Shown piece by piece: positions 25,088-32,346 of a stretch of 44,549 bases of DNA. Positions within the stretch are counted from its first letter, which is position 1. Every line of letters begins with the position of its first letter. The position numbers and the translations under genes were made by a program. The notes under the pieces are model-generated. The model saw nothing but the letters and a program-made list of their open reading frames with translations, did no database searches and was not told where the DNA came from. The stretch covers positions 1 through 44,549 of the forward strand of contig JAGQZY010000010.1 of NCBI GenBank assembly GCA_020435205.1, read 5' to 3'. The stretch is from Bdellovibrionales bacterium (GTDB lineage: Bacteria > Bdellovibrionota > Bdellovibrionia > Bdellovibrionales > JAGQZY01).

Positions 25088-25618
25088 ATGGAAAGACGGG
25101 TTCAATGGTTGATAGTGTTAGCGGGGCTGCTGATAGTGGCTATTATGATTTCCTTGGTGGGGCGTGGAGTGAGGCTACAACCAAGGACTCTGGTTAAGTG
25201 GTCACCGGTTGAAAATGGCGCCCGGGCGGGATCCATTTTAGCTCGGCACCTCTATCCCACCCTAAAAGAGCGACCGGCCACTGTACTTTCTGGAGAGGGT
25301 GAATTTTTTAGCGATTTTAAAGAAGGCTTTCAGGAAATGGAAACAAAGATCAGAAAGGCTGGAGATAAAGCTCAGCCTTCAAGCCAATCGGCCTTGTCTG
25401 TATGGGTGGCGCCCTTTGATCAACCCATAGGGGATGGAAATTGCTCTAAAGAGAACTTGGCGGAATGTGGGCGTAGAAAGGCCTTTTATAATTGGAAGAA
25501 GAAAAGAACAGGTTTGTACTTTTTTGTTCAACGGGTGGGCGAGGACTCTGTTCACGTTTTTTATAACCCTCCAAAAAAAGAAAACCCGCATCCAGCGGGT
25601 TCTGAGATAAGCCATTGA
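25088..25618 (+). CDS. membrane-anchored protein of unknown function
   Basis: This 176-residue protein has one N-terminal membrane segment (residues 6-26) after a short basic start, and a soluble extracytoplasmic part with two cysteines (NCSKENLAECGRR). No family is recognised. ATG 25088 has AAAGGAG 6 bases upstream. The last ten codons lie inside a hairpin that works as a terminator on the opposite strand, so the C-terminal residues (NPHPAGSEISH) may be constrained by that structure. Confidence 0.6.
   Translation: MERRVQWLIVLAGLLIVAIMISLVGRGVRLQPRTLVKWSPVENGARAGSILARHLYPTLKERPATVLSGEGEFFSDFKEGFQEMETKIRKAGDKAQPSSQSALSVWVAPFDQPIGDGNCSKENLAECGRRKAFYNWKKKRTGLYFFVQRVGEDSVHVFYNPPKKENPHPAGSEISH
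25573..25601 (-). terminator. rho-independent terminator, minus strand
   Basis: The perfect 7-bp stem AACCCGC / GCGGGTT (25583-25589 and 25595-25601) with a 5-base loop is followed, on the minus strand, by TTTTCTTTTTTT. It overlaps the 3' end of the plus-strand gene. No minus-strand protein gene ends near it. Confidence 0.75.
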
Positions 25619-25948
25619 AACTCACGATTGCGAGTGGTTATGTGAAAGGAACTAAGAAACCCTCTCTTCCTTGAGAGGGGTGGAACCCTTGCCGCCCCCA
25701 AACTCGGCCCGAGATCCAAAACTCCCCCTCCCTCGATGAATAAGAATATAAAGAAACCAGTTAGTGATTTCCAGGAAAGCGGCTGACGTTGGTTATGGAT
25801 ATCTGTCAAAGAGTGAAAGGTAGTTTTCAAATAGGTAGGGAAACTGTCAAAAATGGCATAAAAAAAGCCACCTCTGAGAGGTGGCCAAGCTAGGTATGGT
25901 ATGGGCTTGATTTAATGATGCCAAAGGATCGGGATCTATTCATTCCAC
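25619..25948. other. gene-free stretch with several minus-strand hairpins
   Basis: No convincing gene lies in these 330 bases; the long minus-strand frame at 25561-25830 runs through two hairpins and looks non-coding. It contains the terminator of the gene at 25949, a weaker 7-bp hairpin CCCTCTC/GAGAGGG (25660-25679) with a short minus-strand T-tract, and two minus-strand TTGACA hexamers (25850-25845 and 25809-25804) lacking good -10 partners. Confidence 0.4.
25860..25885 (-). terminator. rho-independent terminator of the 25949-27457 gene
   Basis: GCCACCTC / GAGGTGGC (25867-25874 and 25878-25885) with a 3-base loop is followed on the minus strand by seven T residues. It lies 63 bases downstream of the stop codon. 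Confidence 0.9.
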
Positions 25949-27457
25949 TTATTCGCGAATGAGAATGCCTCGTTCGCCATGAAAGCCTTCATAGCGATAA
26001 TAGGACTTGGCCTGGCTATGACCAATGGGTTTAAGGCTTTTCACCTGGTTTTTGACTTTTTCGAGGCTCGCGCTAACGAGGCGGCTTGGTCCCTTAATCA
26101 GTGGGGTGCCCACAAAAGCCAGCGGGAGAAGATAGTAGGCAGTGCTTAAGCGATCTTGGCTCTCGTCGAGCATAGCGATCTGATTGAGATTGCCGTCTGT
26201 AGTGGGTTGAGAAAAAAAGAATTTTCTTTGCTCATCCACGTCGATCTGTCCATTATAGATCTCATAAATTGAAAGTCCCAAAAAGCCAGCCGTGGCCACG
26301 GCAACTCGAGCATAGATTCCAAAGGCCAAGCCCGCTACCAGGTATTCTATGGTTGAGTTACGCTCGGCGATTTCATTTCGATAATAAAGCAGATGGGCCA
26401 CGTCGCAAAGCTCAGGATGATCGATCACAACTGGGTTGATAAAGTTTTTAAAATCAGTTCTTTCCATGGAGTCTGAAAACAATTGGTCCACTTTAAAGAA
26501 ATCCTGGTTCTTGCGAAAGGAGACCATCTCGCCATTGATTTTTTCTTGGATCTCTAGATTGATCTTAACCATGTCTTGTAAGGAGGTTGCAAAGTCTTGA
26601 GGAACGGGAAGGGCCTTTCCTATTTTGGCTATAGGTCTAAAAATATTCAGAGTGGCCTTTACCTTTTTCATACGTTGCTCTCGAAATTGGCCCAGCTCTG
26701 TGTAAAAATGATGAAACCAACGATCAACGATGGGGAGTCCTTTAAATTTATAGAGATCGCGTTCAACAATATTGAGGATTTTTTCAGGGTCATCAACGAC
26801 GAGGGATGAAAGCAAGATTTGGTAGAGAATTTGGTCATCTTCTAGCTGGGAGGTCTCAATTTTTTTCACAAAGGTGAAGACGATATTTCTCAGAGCTTCG
26901 TCTAAAATTTCCAGGGCGACATCCAATTCTTGGTTTTTCCCGGATATCAGTGGTTCTTGGGTCGTGATTTCTTCAGGCCACCCCGAGTACGGATTGAGGT
27001 CTTTATTAACGTGGTTCCACAGGCTGTTTTTGCGCCGTTGCTTGTGCTTTGGCTTTATTGCCAGTGCCAGATTCACTCGCATGGACTTAAACTGAATGGG
27101 GATTTTTTTGTAAATGAGTTCTTGATAGTTTTTTGTCTGATAGTTAGCAAAACTTTGGCACTGTGGACCAGGTGTCTTTTGCCACTGAGTTCCCATCTCT
27201 GCATAGCAATGTCCAAGCTCTTGCATCACCTGCGCAGAAGCCATTAGAGAGTCCCTCATATTTTCTTGGGCAAGGTTCAGCAGTTTTATGGCTTTTTGTT
27301 GTTCTACCGGAGTGAGAACTCTTGGGCCCAGAAGAAAAGAGCTATCATTAGAAATGGCTCCAAGGTCCGCTTGGCAGCGAAAGGGACTGGCCATAGCCTG
27401 GAAGCTAAAAGTGGCAGAAATGACCAACAGTACAATGGCTACAAATCGAGAGAACAT
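25949..27457 (-). CDS. exported protein of unknown function with C-terminal hydrophobic segments
   Basis: This 502-residue protein has a signal peptide (residues 1-23, AMA-SPF). Its largely helical, charged middle region begins with VLTPVEQQKAIKLLNLAQEN. Two hydrophobic segments follow near residues 385-415 and 455-475, so the mature protein may be anchored in or across a membrane. No family is recognised. The start ATG 27457 has only a poor ribosome binding site. It is divergent from the sigma-54-controlled gene at 27557, whose product also has a signal peptide and a C-terminal membrane segment. The two may belong to one process, but that is inferred only from position and similar layout. 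It ends at a strong terminator. Confidence 0.65.
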   Translation of the reverse strand: MFSRFVAIVLLVISATFSFQAMASPFRCQADLGAISNDSSFLLGPRVLTPVEQQKAIKLLNLAQENMRDSLMASAQVMQELGHCYAEMGTQWQKTPGPQCQSFANYQTKNYQELIYKKIPIQFKSMRVNLALAIKPKHKQRRKNSLWNHVNKDLNPYSGWPEEITTQEPLISGKNQELDVALEILDEALRNIVFTFVKKIETSQLEDDQILYQILLSSLVVDDPEKILNIVERDLYKFKGLPIVDRWFHHFYTELGQFREQRMKKVKATLNIFRPIAKIGKALPVPQDFATSLQDMVKINLEIQEKINGEMVSFRKNQDFFKVDQLFSDSMERTDFKNFINPVVIDHPELCDVAHLLYYRNEIAERNSTIEYLVAGLAFGIYARVAVATAGFLGLSIYEIYNGQIDVDEQRKFFFSQPTTDGNLNQIAMLDESQDRLSTAYYLLPLAFVGTPLIKGPSRLVSASLEKVKNQVKSLKPIGHSQAKSYYRYEGFHGERGILIRE

Positions 27458-27494
27458 GTGGTCATGCTAAGCAATTTAAATGCCTAAAAAAATT

Positions 27495-27510
27495 TGGCAC
27501 TGCAATTGCT
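27495..27510 (+). promoter_or_regulatory. sigma-54 (-24/-12) promoter
   Basis: TGGCAC at 27495-27500 and TTGCT at 27506-27510 are separated by 5 bases, which places GG and GC at -25/-24 and -13/-12. This is a near-consensus RpoN promoter with start of transcription near 27521, upstream of the ribosome binding site of the gene at 27557. The activator and its upstream binding sites were not identified. Confidence 0.7.
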
Positions 27511-27556
27511 CTTTTCAAGGGAAAACGAAAATGAAATCCACAAGGAGAGTGAGACA

Positions 27557-28555
27557 ATGGTCAAAACCAAATTTTTATTGCCAATTTTTGCGCTTTTGTT
27601 CGCCCAAAATGGCATTGCCGAAGATGCCCAAAGCCCCTTTGCAGGGCCGCTGAGTGAGCTCGAAAAGAGCGAAATGATCACTCTTGGAGTTGAGTTTGCT
27701 GGCGCGGCTCTCTTTGAAATTCGAGCACGCAGGCTCATAGGAAAACTACCCGCAATTAGTGATGAAATGGCTAGTCTGGAACGACTTCATGTCTATCGCC
27801 TTGCTCAGCAATATGATGCTATTGAGCGCGAAATCTCTGTAGCTCAACATATAAAAACCAATGGCACGATTGAATACAATCGCCACCTCATCGACCAGGC
27901 CACAGCAGAGCGACAGGCGATTCAGGAAAAGCTTGATAAGCAGTTGCAGCGTTTGAAGTCAGTAACGGCCAACTATAAGCCAGAAACCATTAAGAAAATA
28001 ACTGATCGAATTGAAGACCTCAAGGTTGCCTTGGCTGAGGCTGAGGATGATGTCCGTGAATTTCAAAGCTGGCTAGAGAGCAGTAAAAAAAGCCGCAGAA
28101 CGGGTAAAGAAGCTGCTGAACTCCAGAAAAAATTAAAATCCAAAAAAGTGGCTTTGTTGAATAACTCATTAAAAAAAGGTTATATCAGCAATGGTTACAA
28201 GCTGGTGCGTGGTCAAATTGTGGACGCTCATACTGGGAAGCGCGTGGCGGATGAAGTGATGGCTAGCGATATGGAGCGCACGAAGAAGTTTACTACCCAT
28301 GCGCAGAGTGACTTATGGTGGAAACAAAATAAACTGAGTATGAAGGCTTATCGTTCTCGTCTAGGAGCCGTGGCTCTCGCCATCGTGGGTTCAGTGAGCT
28401 TGGTTTACTTCTTCATTGACGTTGACGACGAGGAAGTGGCTGCCGCTTTTTCTAGTGATTTATCTGATGAACAGCGACTGCAAAAATTGGCTCAACTGGA
28501 TGATAAACAGTTGGATGCCGCTATGGCTATTTTGAAACAAGCCACCTCCATTTAA
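27557..28555 (+). CDS. exported coiled-coil protein with C-terminal membrane segment
   Basis: This 332-residue protein starts with a signal peptide (residues 1-21, NGIA-EDA). A long helical coiled-coil part covers about residues 90-200, rich in Glu, Lys, Gln and Arg. A membrane segment near residues 277-296 (LGAVALAIVGSVSLVYFFI) is followed by an acidic tail (DVDDEEVAAAF). I chose ATG 27557, because AAGGAG lies upstream at 27543-27548 and the earlier in-frame start at 27494 falls inside the sigma-54 promoter. No family is recognised. Sigma-54 control suggests induction by a specific signal through an enhancer-binding protein. A weak terminator follows at 28580-28600. Confidence 0.7.
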   Translation: MVKTKFLLPIFALLFAQNGIAEDAQSPFAGPLSELEKSEMITLGVEFAGAALFEIRARRLIGKLPAISDEMASLERLHVYRLAQQYDAIEREISVAQHIKTNGTIEYNRHLIDQATAERQAIQEKLDKQLQRLKSVTANYKPETIKKITDRIEDLKVALAEAEDDVREFQSWLESSKKSRRTGKEAAELQKKLKSKKVALLNNSLKKGYISNGYKLVRGQIVDAHTGKRVADEVMASDMERTKKFTTHAQSDLWWKQNKLSMKAYRSRLGAVALAIVGSVSLVYFFIDVDDEEVAAAFSSDLSDEQRLQKLAQLDDKQLDAAMAILKQATSI

Positions 28556-28579
28556 CGAACCCTCACCTCATCGAAATTG

Positions 28580-28600
28580 GGCCCCAATACCGGGGCCTTT
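28580..28600 (+). terminator. probable rho-independent terminator
   Basis: GGCCCC / GGGGCC (28580-28585 and 28592-28597) with a 6-base loop is followed by TTTACTT. The stem is GC-rich but short, and the T-tract is interrupted. It lies 25 bases after the stop of the coiled-coil protein gene. Confidence 0.6.
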
Positions 28601-28662
28601 ACTTATGTAATTTCAAGTACTTATAAGTTTCTAAGCAAAAATCAATTAAAAATACTATATTG

Positions 28663-28698
28663 ATAGATAAAACCTATTGAGGTATAGGAAAGGGATAT
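28663..28698 (+). promoter_or_regulatory. OxyR-type operator upstream of the peroxiredoxin gene
   Basis: ATAG-N7-CTAT at 28663-28677 fits the OxyR half-site ATAGnTnnnAnCTAT exactly, including the inner T and A. A second ATAG at 28684 and ATAT at 28695 form a weaker half, with one base less than usual between the halves. A TATATT at 28713-28718 could be the -10 of the controlled promoter. The regulator gene itself follows the peroxiredoxin gene. Confidence 0.65.
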
Positions 28699-28763
28699 TG
28701 GAGTCTCATGCCTATATTGGCGATACTCGTTGAGAAAGTTCGATGACCAAAAAAGGAGGATCT

Positions 28764-29495
28764 ATGAGCTTTAAGGATCAAACTGGAAATACAGTTCCTC
28801 AAGTCAAATTTAAAATTCGCAAAGGTCATGAGTGGGTGGAAAAAACCACCGATGACTTTTTTAAAGGCAAGAAAGTTGTTGTGTTTGCTCTACCGGGCGC
28901 ATTCACTCCGACCTGTTCGTCGACACACTTGCCAAGATACAATGAGCTTTATGACAGTTTTCGTGAAAATGGAGTCGACGATGTGATTTGCTTGTCGGTA
29001 AATGACAGTTTTGTGATGAACGATTGGCAAAAAGATCAAAAAGCCGACAAGATCACTATGCTTCCTGATGGCAATGGAGAGTTTTCAGAAAAGCTAGGAT
29101 TTCTCGTTGATAAAAGTGCCATTGGTTTTGGCAAACGCTCATGGAGATATTCCATGCTTGTCAACGATGGGAAAATCGAAAAGATGTTTATCGAAGACGA
29201 TGTGCCCGGAGATCCCTTTAATGTTTCCAACGCGGAAACTATGATTAAGTACATCAATCCTAATTATGAAATTCCTAAATCGATTGCTCTCTTTACTCGT
29301 CCTGGATGCAGCTTCTGTGCGGAAGCCAAAGATTTATTGAATAAGCACCAGCTCAAGTACGAGGAGCATATTTTGAATCAAGACTATAGTGTAAAAACTT
29401 TAGTGGCAATCAGCGGCACGACCACGGTTCCCCAAATTTTTATGAATGGTGAGCGCATTGGTGGTGCAGAACAGCTCAAAGCTATGCTAAAGTAA
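28764..29495 (+). CDS. peroxiredoxin-glutaredoxin fusion protein
   Basis: This 243-residue hybrid reduces peroxides using glutathione through its own glutaredoxin domain. Residues 1-165 are a Prx5-type peroxiredoxin with the peroxidatic Cys51 in FTPTCSSTHLP. Residues 172-243 are a glutaredoxin with CSFC at 182-185, the TTVPQIF cis-Pro motif and GERIGGAEQL for glutathione binding. Similar fusions are known in Haemophilus. I chose ATG 28764 because AAAGGAGGA lies just upstream; an ATG at 28743 has no ribosome binding site. The OxyR-like operator in front and oxyR behind indicate induction by hydrogen peroxide. Confidence 0.94.
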   Translation: MSFKDQTGNTVPQVKFKIRKGHEWVEKTTDDFFKGKKVVVFALPGAFTPTCSSTHLPRYNELYDSFRENGVDDVICLSVNDSFVMNDWQKDQKADKITMLPDGNGEFSEKLGFLVDKSAIGFGKRSWRYSMLVNDGKIEKMFIEDDVPGDPFNVSNAETMIKYINPNYEIPKSIALFTRPGCSFCAEAKDLLNKHQLKYEEHILNQDYSVKTLVAISGTTTVPQIFMNGERIGGAEQLKAMLK

Positions 29496-29509
29496 TTATT
29501 GTTGATAGG

Positions 29510-29536
29510 GGTGGTCACCTGGTAGGAGACCACCCA
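29510..29536 (+). other. strong hairpin between the peroxiredoxin gene and oxyR
   Basis: GGGTGGTC (29510-29517) and GACCACCC (29529-29536) form a perfect 8-bp stem with an 11-base loop. No T-tract follows, so it is unlikely to be a simple terminator. It lies 12 bases before the AAAGGAG of oxyR and could reduce or stabilise the downstream message. Confidence 0.55.
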
Positions 29537-29555
29537 TTCGTTAAAGGAGATCGTT

Positions 29556-30503
29556 GTGCCTACCATCACTCAACTCGAATATCTCGTCGCAGTTAGCAAA
29601 CAAAAACATTTCGGAAGAGCCGCTAAAGATTGCAATATTTCTCAGCCGACACTTTCCGCGCAAATTCAGAAATTAGAAGAAGAGTTGGGAATCATTGTTT
29701 TTGATCGATCAAAAAAGCCAGTGATGACCACAGACAAGGGCAAAAAAGTGGTGGCGCAAGCTCGAACGATTTTACAGGAATACTCAAGGCTTTTTGATAT
29801 CCCTGGGAGCCAAGAAGGTCTCAGAGGAGAGTTTAGCTTAGGAATTATTCCTACATTGGCTCCTTATGTCCTTCCATTATTTATTGAGAGCTTTTCGGAA
29901 AAATATCCCGATGTGAAACTCAACATTAGTGAATACAAAACTGAAGACATTGTACGAAAGCTTTATGATGATGAACTTGATGGCGGGCTTTTGGTGACAC
30001 CTCTGCACGATGATAAACTCATCGAGCGGTCACTTTTTTTGGAACCCTTTTATGGATTTGTAGCGGATGGTCACCCCCATCAGACTAAATCTGAACTTTC
30101 AGATAAGGATTTAGAGTCTGATGATATCTGGTTGCTCAATGAGGGTCACTGCTTCCGCGATCAGGTTTTAAAGCTTTGTGCGCAAAATAAAGATCACCAT
30201 GTTTTAAAAAGTGTGAATTTTGAAAGCGGTAACTTGGAAACTCTAAAGAACCTTATTCGCAAAGGTAAAGGCTACACTTTGCTTCCTCATCTCGCAACTC
30301 TTGGTCTTAGTGATAGTGAAAAGGCAAAAAATTTGAAACCTTTAAAGGGACCAGTGCCTTCCCGCGAAGTCAGCCTGGTGCACAGTCGAAGTTTCCTCAA
30401 AGAGGATATTATTGCCGCTCTTGTCGACGAAATTGCCTCTCATCTTCCTTCAGATCTTAAAAACCTCAAGCGTGGTCAGGTTAAAGTCGTCGAGATTGAT
30501 TAA
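29556..30503 (+). CDS. oxyR: hydrogen peroxide-sensing LysR-type regulator OxyR
   Basis: This 315-residue regulator activates antioxidant genes when oxidised. Residues 1-60 are the LysR helix-turn-helix (HFGRAAKDCNISQPTLSAQIQKLEEELG). The effector domain carries Cys199 and Cys208 in EGHCFRDQVLKLCAQ, the same positions and surroundings as the redox disulfide pair of E. coli OxyR, so it should be a true peroxide sensor. Cys26 in the DNA-binding domain is extra. GTG 29556 has AAAGGAG 6 bases upstream. It lies 60 bases after the peroxiredoxin gene, behind a hairpin, and its stop overlaps the convergent nucleotidase stop by 4 bases. Confidence 0.95.
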   Translation: MPTITQLEYLVAVSKQKHFGRAAKDCNISQPTLSAQIQKLEEELGIIVFDRSKKPVMTTDKGKKVVAQARTILQEYSRLFDIPGSQEGLRGEFSLGIIPTLAPYVLPLFIESFSEKYPDVKLNISEYKTEDIVRKLYDDELDGGLLVTPLHDDKLIERSLFLEPFYGFVADGHPHQTKSELSDKDLESDDIWLLNEGHCFRDQVLKLCAQNKDHHVLKSVNFESGNLETLKNLIRKGKGYTLLPHLATLGLSDSEKAKNLKPLKGPVPSREVSLVHSRSFLKEDIIAALVDEIASHLPSDLKNLKRGQVKVVEID

Positions 30504-31894
30504 ATCTCTTCAGCTGTCATGTCCAAGCCAATTTCATGGGGCATGGGGCGTCTGTGGGAGCGAAAATAGGTGCGTGGTGATTGCGCTAACAGGTCGGCTA
30601 AGGTGGGCATATAGATGTCAGCAAAGCGTTCCACTTGGTTCGCAAAATAACTCTCTTCATTTCCAGCACGCATGACTTCGCCCCAGTGGGCATTAAACAA
30701 GGATTGTGATTGTTTAATTAAAGGACTAATTTGGTTATCAAGTTGGGTGATCGCCGTTTGCAATTTGGCAATCTCCTCATCATGTTTAACACCTTGCTCA
30801 ATCTCGTCAGAAACAAGATCAACAAGTTGCTTTTCCAATGGAAGTTTTTTGTCCATGAGGTCTTGGATTTGGGTGCGCGCTGGCTTTGCCTTTTTCATTT
30901 TAGCAATTTCTTCGTTGAGCTCGTCAACGACAAGAGCTGTGCGCCAGTTGCAATCCTTTTTTAAACGAACAATATCTCCATAGATATGGTCACCAATATA
31001 AAGAATGTCATCACCACTCACCTGTAGGCTTTTTTCGAATAAGTCGGCACATCCACCTTGGTAAATGCCTTTGATAAGGTCTGCATCGTAATTGGTCATC
31101 GTGCCATCGCTAGGGTTTACTTTTAAAAAATTGATATTGTCATAAAAAAAGCGGGGTTTACGTGCGCTCGTGATCGTGTAATCAAAGAGTTCCATCCAGT
31201 TCTTATGGTTTTTTAAAAATGGGTTAATGGCGTAATCAAGGAGGGCTTTGGTGTAGTGGAAATCGGAATTCGTTAAAATAAAAATACTTTTGCCGTGCTT
31301 TTTATAACGTTCCAAGCCTTCAGCAACCGAGGGTTCCTGAATAATATATTTTTCCATATTGTCGCGGACGACCGACTTCAATGAGTCGTCGCGATGGGCC
31401 ATGTCCATGACCTCAACAATATCTTCGAGGAGCTTACCATAATCTGGGTACTTGTGACTGGTTTCGTCCTTAAGCTCCACTAATTGAGAGAATAAAATCG
31501 CCACAGAAATAGAAAATGCCGTGTCAATAGAGGAGAAGTCGGCGCCACCAAGATCGACATACTTTCCTTTGTAATCTTTTTGCTGTTGCTGAAAAGAGAT
31601 CGTTTCAGTGCCATGACGACTGCCGCGAATTGCGCCATGACGACTCACCTTCAAAAGGTTACCACGAGCATGGTCGATGACGAGACCTCGAATCACAAAA
31701 TCAAAGTCGAATTTTAATTTTAAAACATCTTCAGGGTAATTTTTATCAGCCACCAATTTTTGTAGCATTCCTTGGTACGCTAGCTCTTCAAAGGCCTTGG
31801 TATTGTAACGAACCAGAGTGTGGTCCATGTCCAAGCCGATAAACTTTATTTTTCTCATATTCAATGTACGATTCACATAAACTTGATTGTGCAT
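30500..31894 (-). CDS. HAD-superfamily 5'-nucleotidase (subfamily IG, cN-II-like)
   Basis: This 464-residue cytosolic HAD-type phosphatase probably acts on nucleotides. HAD motif I is GLDMDHTLVRYNT with the two catalytic Asp residues, motif II is IFILTNSD, and the metal-binding motif IV is YIGDHIYGD. This domain order and length match the purine 5'-nucleotidase-like family. A helical stretch at about residues 340-400 is rich in Lys, Glu and Gln. The start ATG 31894 overlaps the rhodanese stop as TAATG. An ATG 11 codons downstream (MRKIKFIG) would also fit. The substrate is uncertain. Confidence 0.85.
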   Translation of the reverse strand: MHNQVYVNRTLNMRKIKFIGLDMDHTLVRYNTKAFEELAYQGMLQKLVADKNYPEDVLKLKFDFDFVIRGLVIDHARGNLLKVSRHGAIRGSRHGTETISFQQQQKDYKGKYVDLGGADFSSIDTAFSISVAILFSQLVELKDETSHKYPDYGKLLEDIVEVMDMAHRDDSLKSVVRDNMEKYIIQEPSVAEGLERYKKHGKSIFILTNSDFHYTKALLDYAINPFLKNHKNWMELFDYTITSARKPRFFYDNINFLKVNPSDGTMTNYDADLIKGIYQGGCADLFEKSLQVSGDDILYIGDHIYGDIVRLKKDCNWRTALVVDELNEEIAKMKKAKPARTQIQDLMDKKLPLEKQLVDLVSDEIEQGVKHDEEIAKLQTAITQLDNQISPLIKQSQSLFNAHWGEVMRAGNEESYFANQVERFADIYMPTLADLLAQSPRTYFRSHRRPMPHEIGLDMTAEEI

Positions 31895-32265
31895 TAGGCA
31901 CCTTTCGTTTTGATTTCAAGACCCATTTCATTCCAAAGCAGCATGCCACCCTTCATGTTGAAAGCCGATTCAAAACCCTTGTCTTTAGCAATCGCTGTGG
32001 CATTGGCTGAGCGTCGGCCGCTGCGGCAGATAAAAACAATTGTTCGTTGGCGAGGAAGCTTTTCTAGGGAATGGGGAAGTTCATTCAATTCAATAAGGAT
32101 GGACCCTTCAATATGACCCAGGGGGCCGACATACTCGTCTGGGGAACGCACATCCACTAAGCACAATTGGTCTTTTTTTGCATTCACCTCATCAGGGGAA
32201 ACATCCTCAACTCTATCGAGGTCAGGATTGGGCTCGGCGCTGGACAATTTGGTGAAATGAGACAT
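31894..32265 (-). CDS. rhodanese-domain sulfurtransferase
   Basis: This 123-residue single-domain rhodanese is predicted to move sulfane sulfur from a donor to a thiol. LVDVRSPDEYVGPLGHIEGSI is the N-terminal signature, and the catalytic loop CRSGRR carries Cys80. GFESAFNMKGGMLLW is the typical C-terminal signature. It has no signal peptide, so it is cytoplasmic. It is the first gene of a two-gene unit with the HAD nucleotidase and is divergent from the helicase gene. Confidence 0.92.
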   Translation of the reverse strand: MSHFTKLSSAEPNPDLDRVEDVSPDEVNAKKDQLCLVDVRSPDEYVGPLGHIEGSILIELNELPHSLEKLPRQRTIVFICRSGRRSANATAIAKDKGFESAFNMKGGMLLWNEMGLEIKTKGA

Positions 32266-32346
32266 TTTTGAGCTCCTCGGCTAACTCGGTATTTCATTTT
32301 AGTTAAGCCTTAGGGAAAAGGAAAGAAAAGTGTTAGATTCTCTCCT

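Noticed and set aside
25561-25830. Minus-strand frame of 89 codons
   Set aside because: It runs through two terminator-like hairpins, lacks a ribosome binding site and shows no protein-like pattern.
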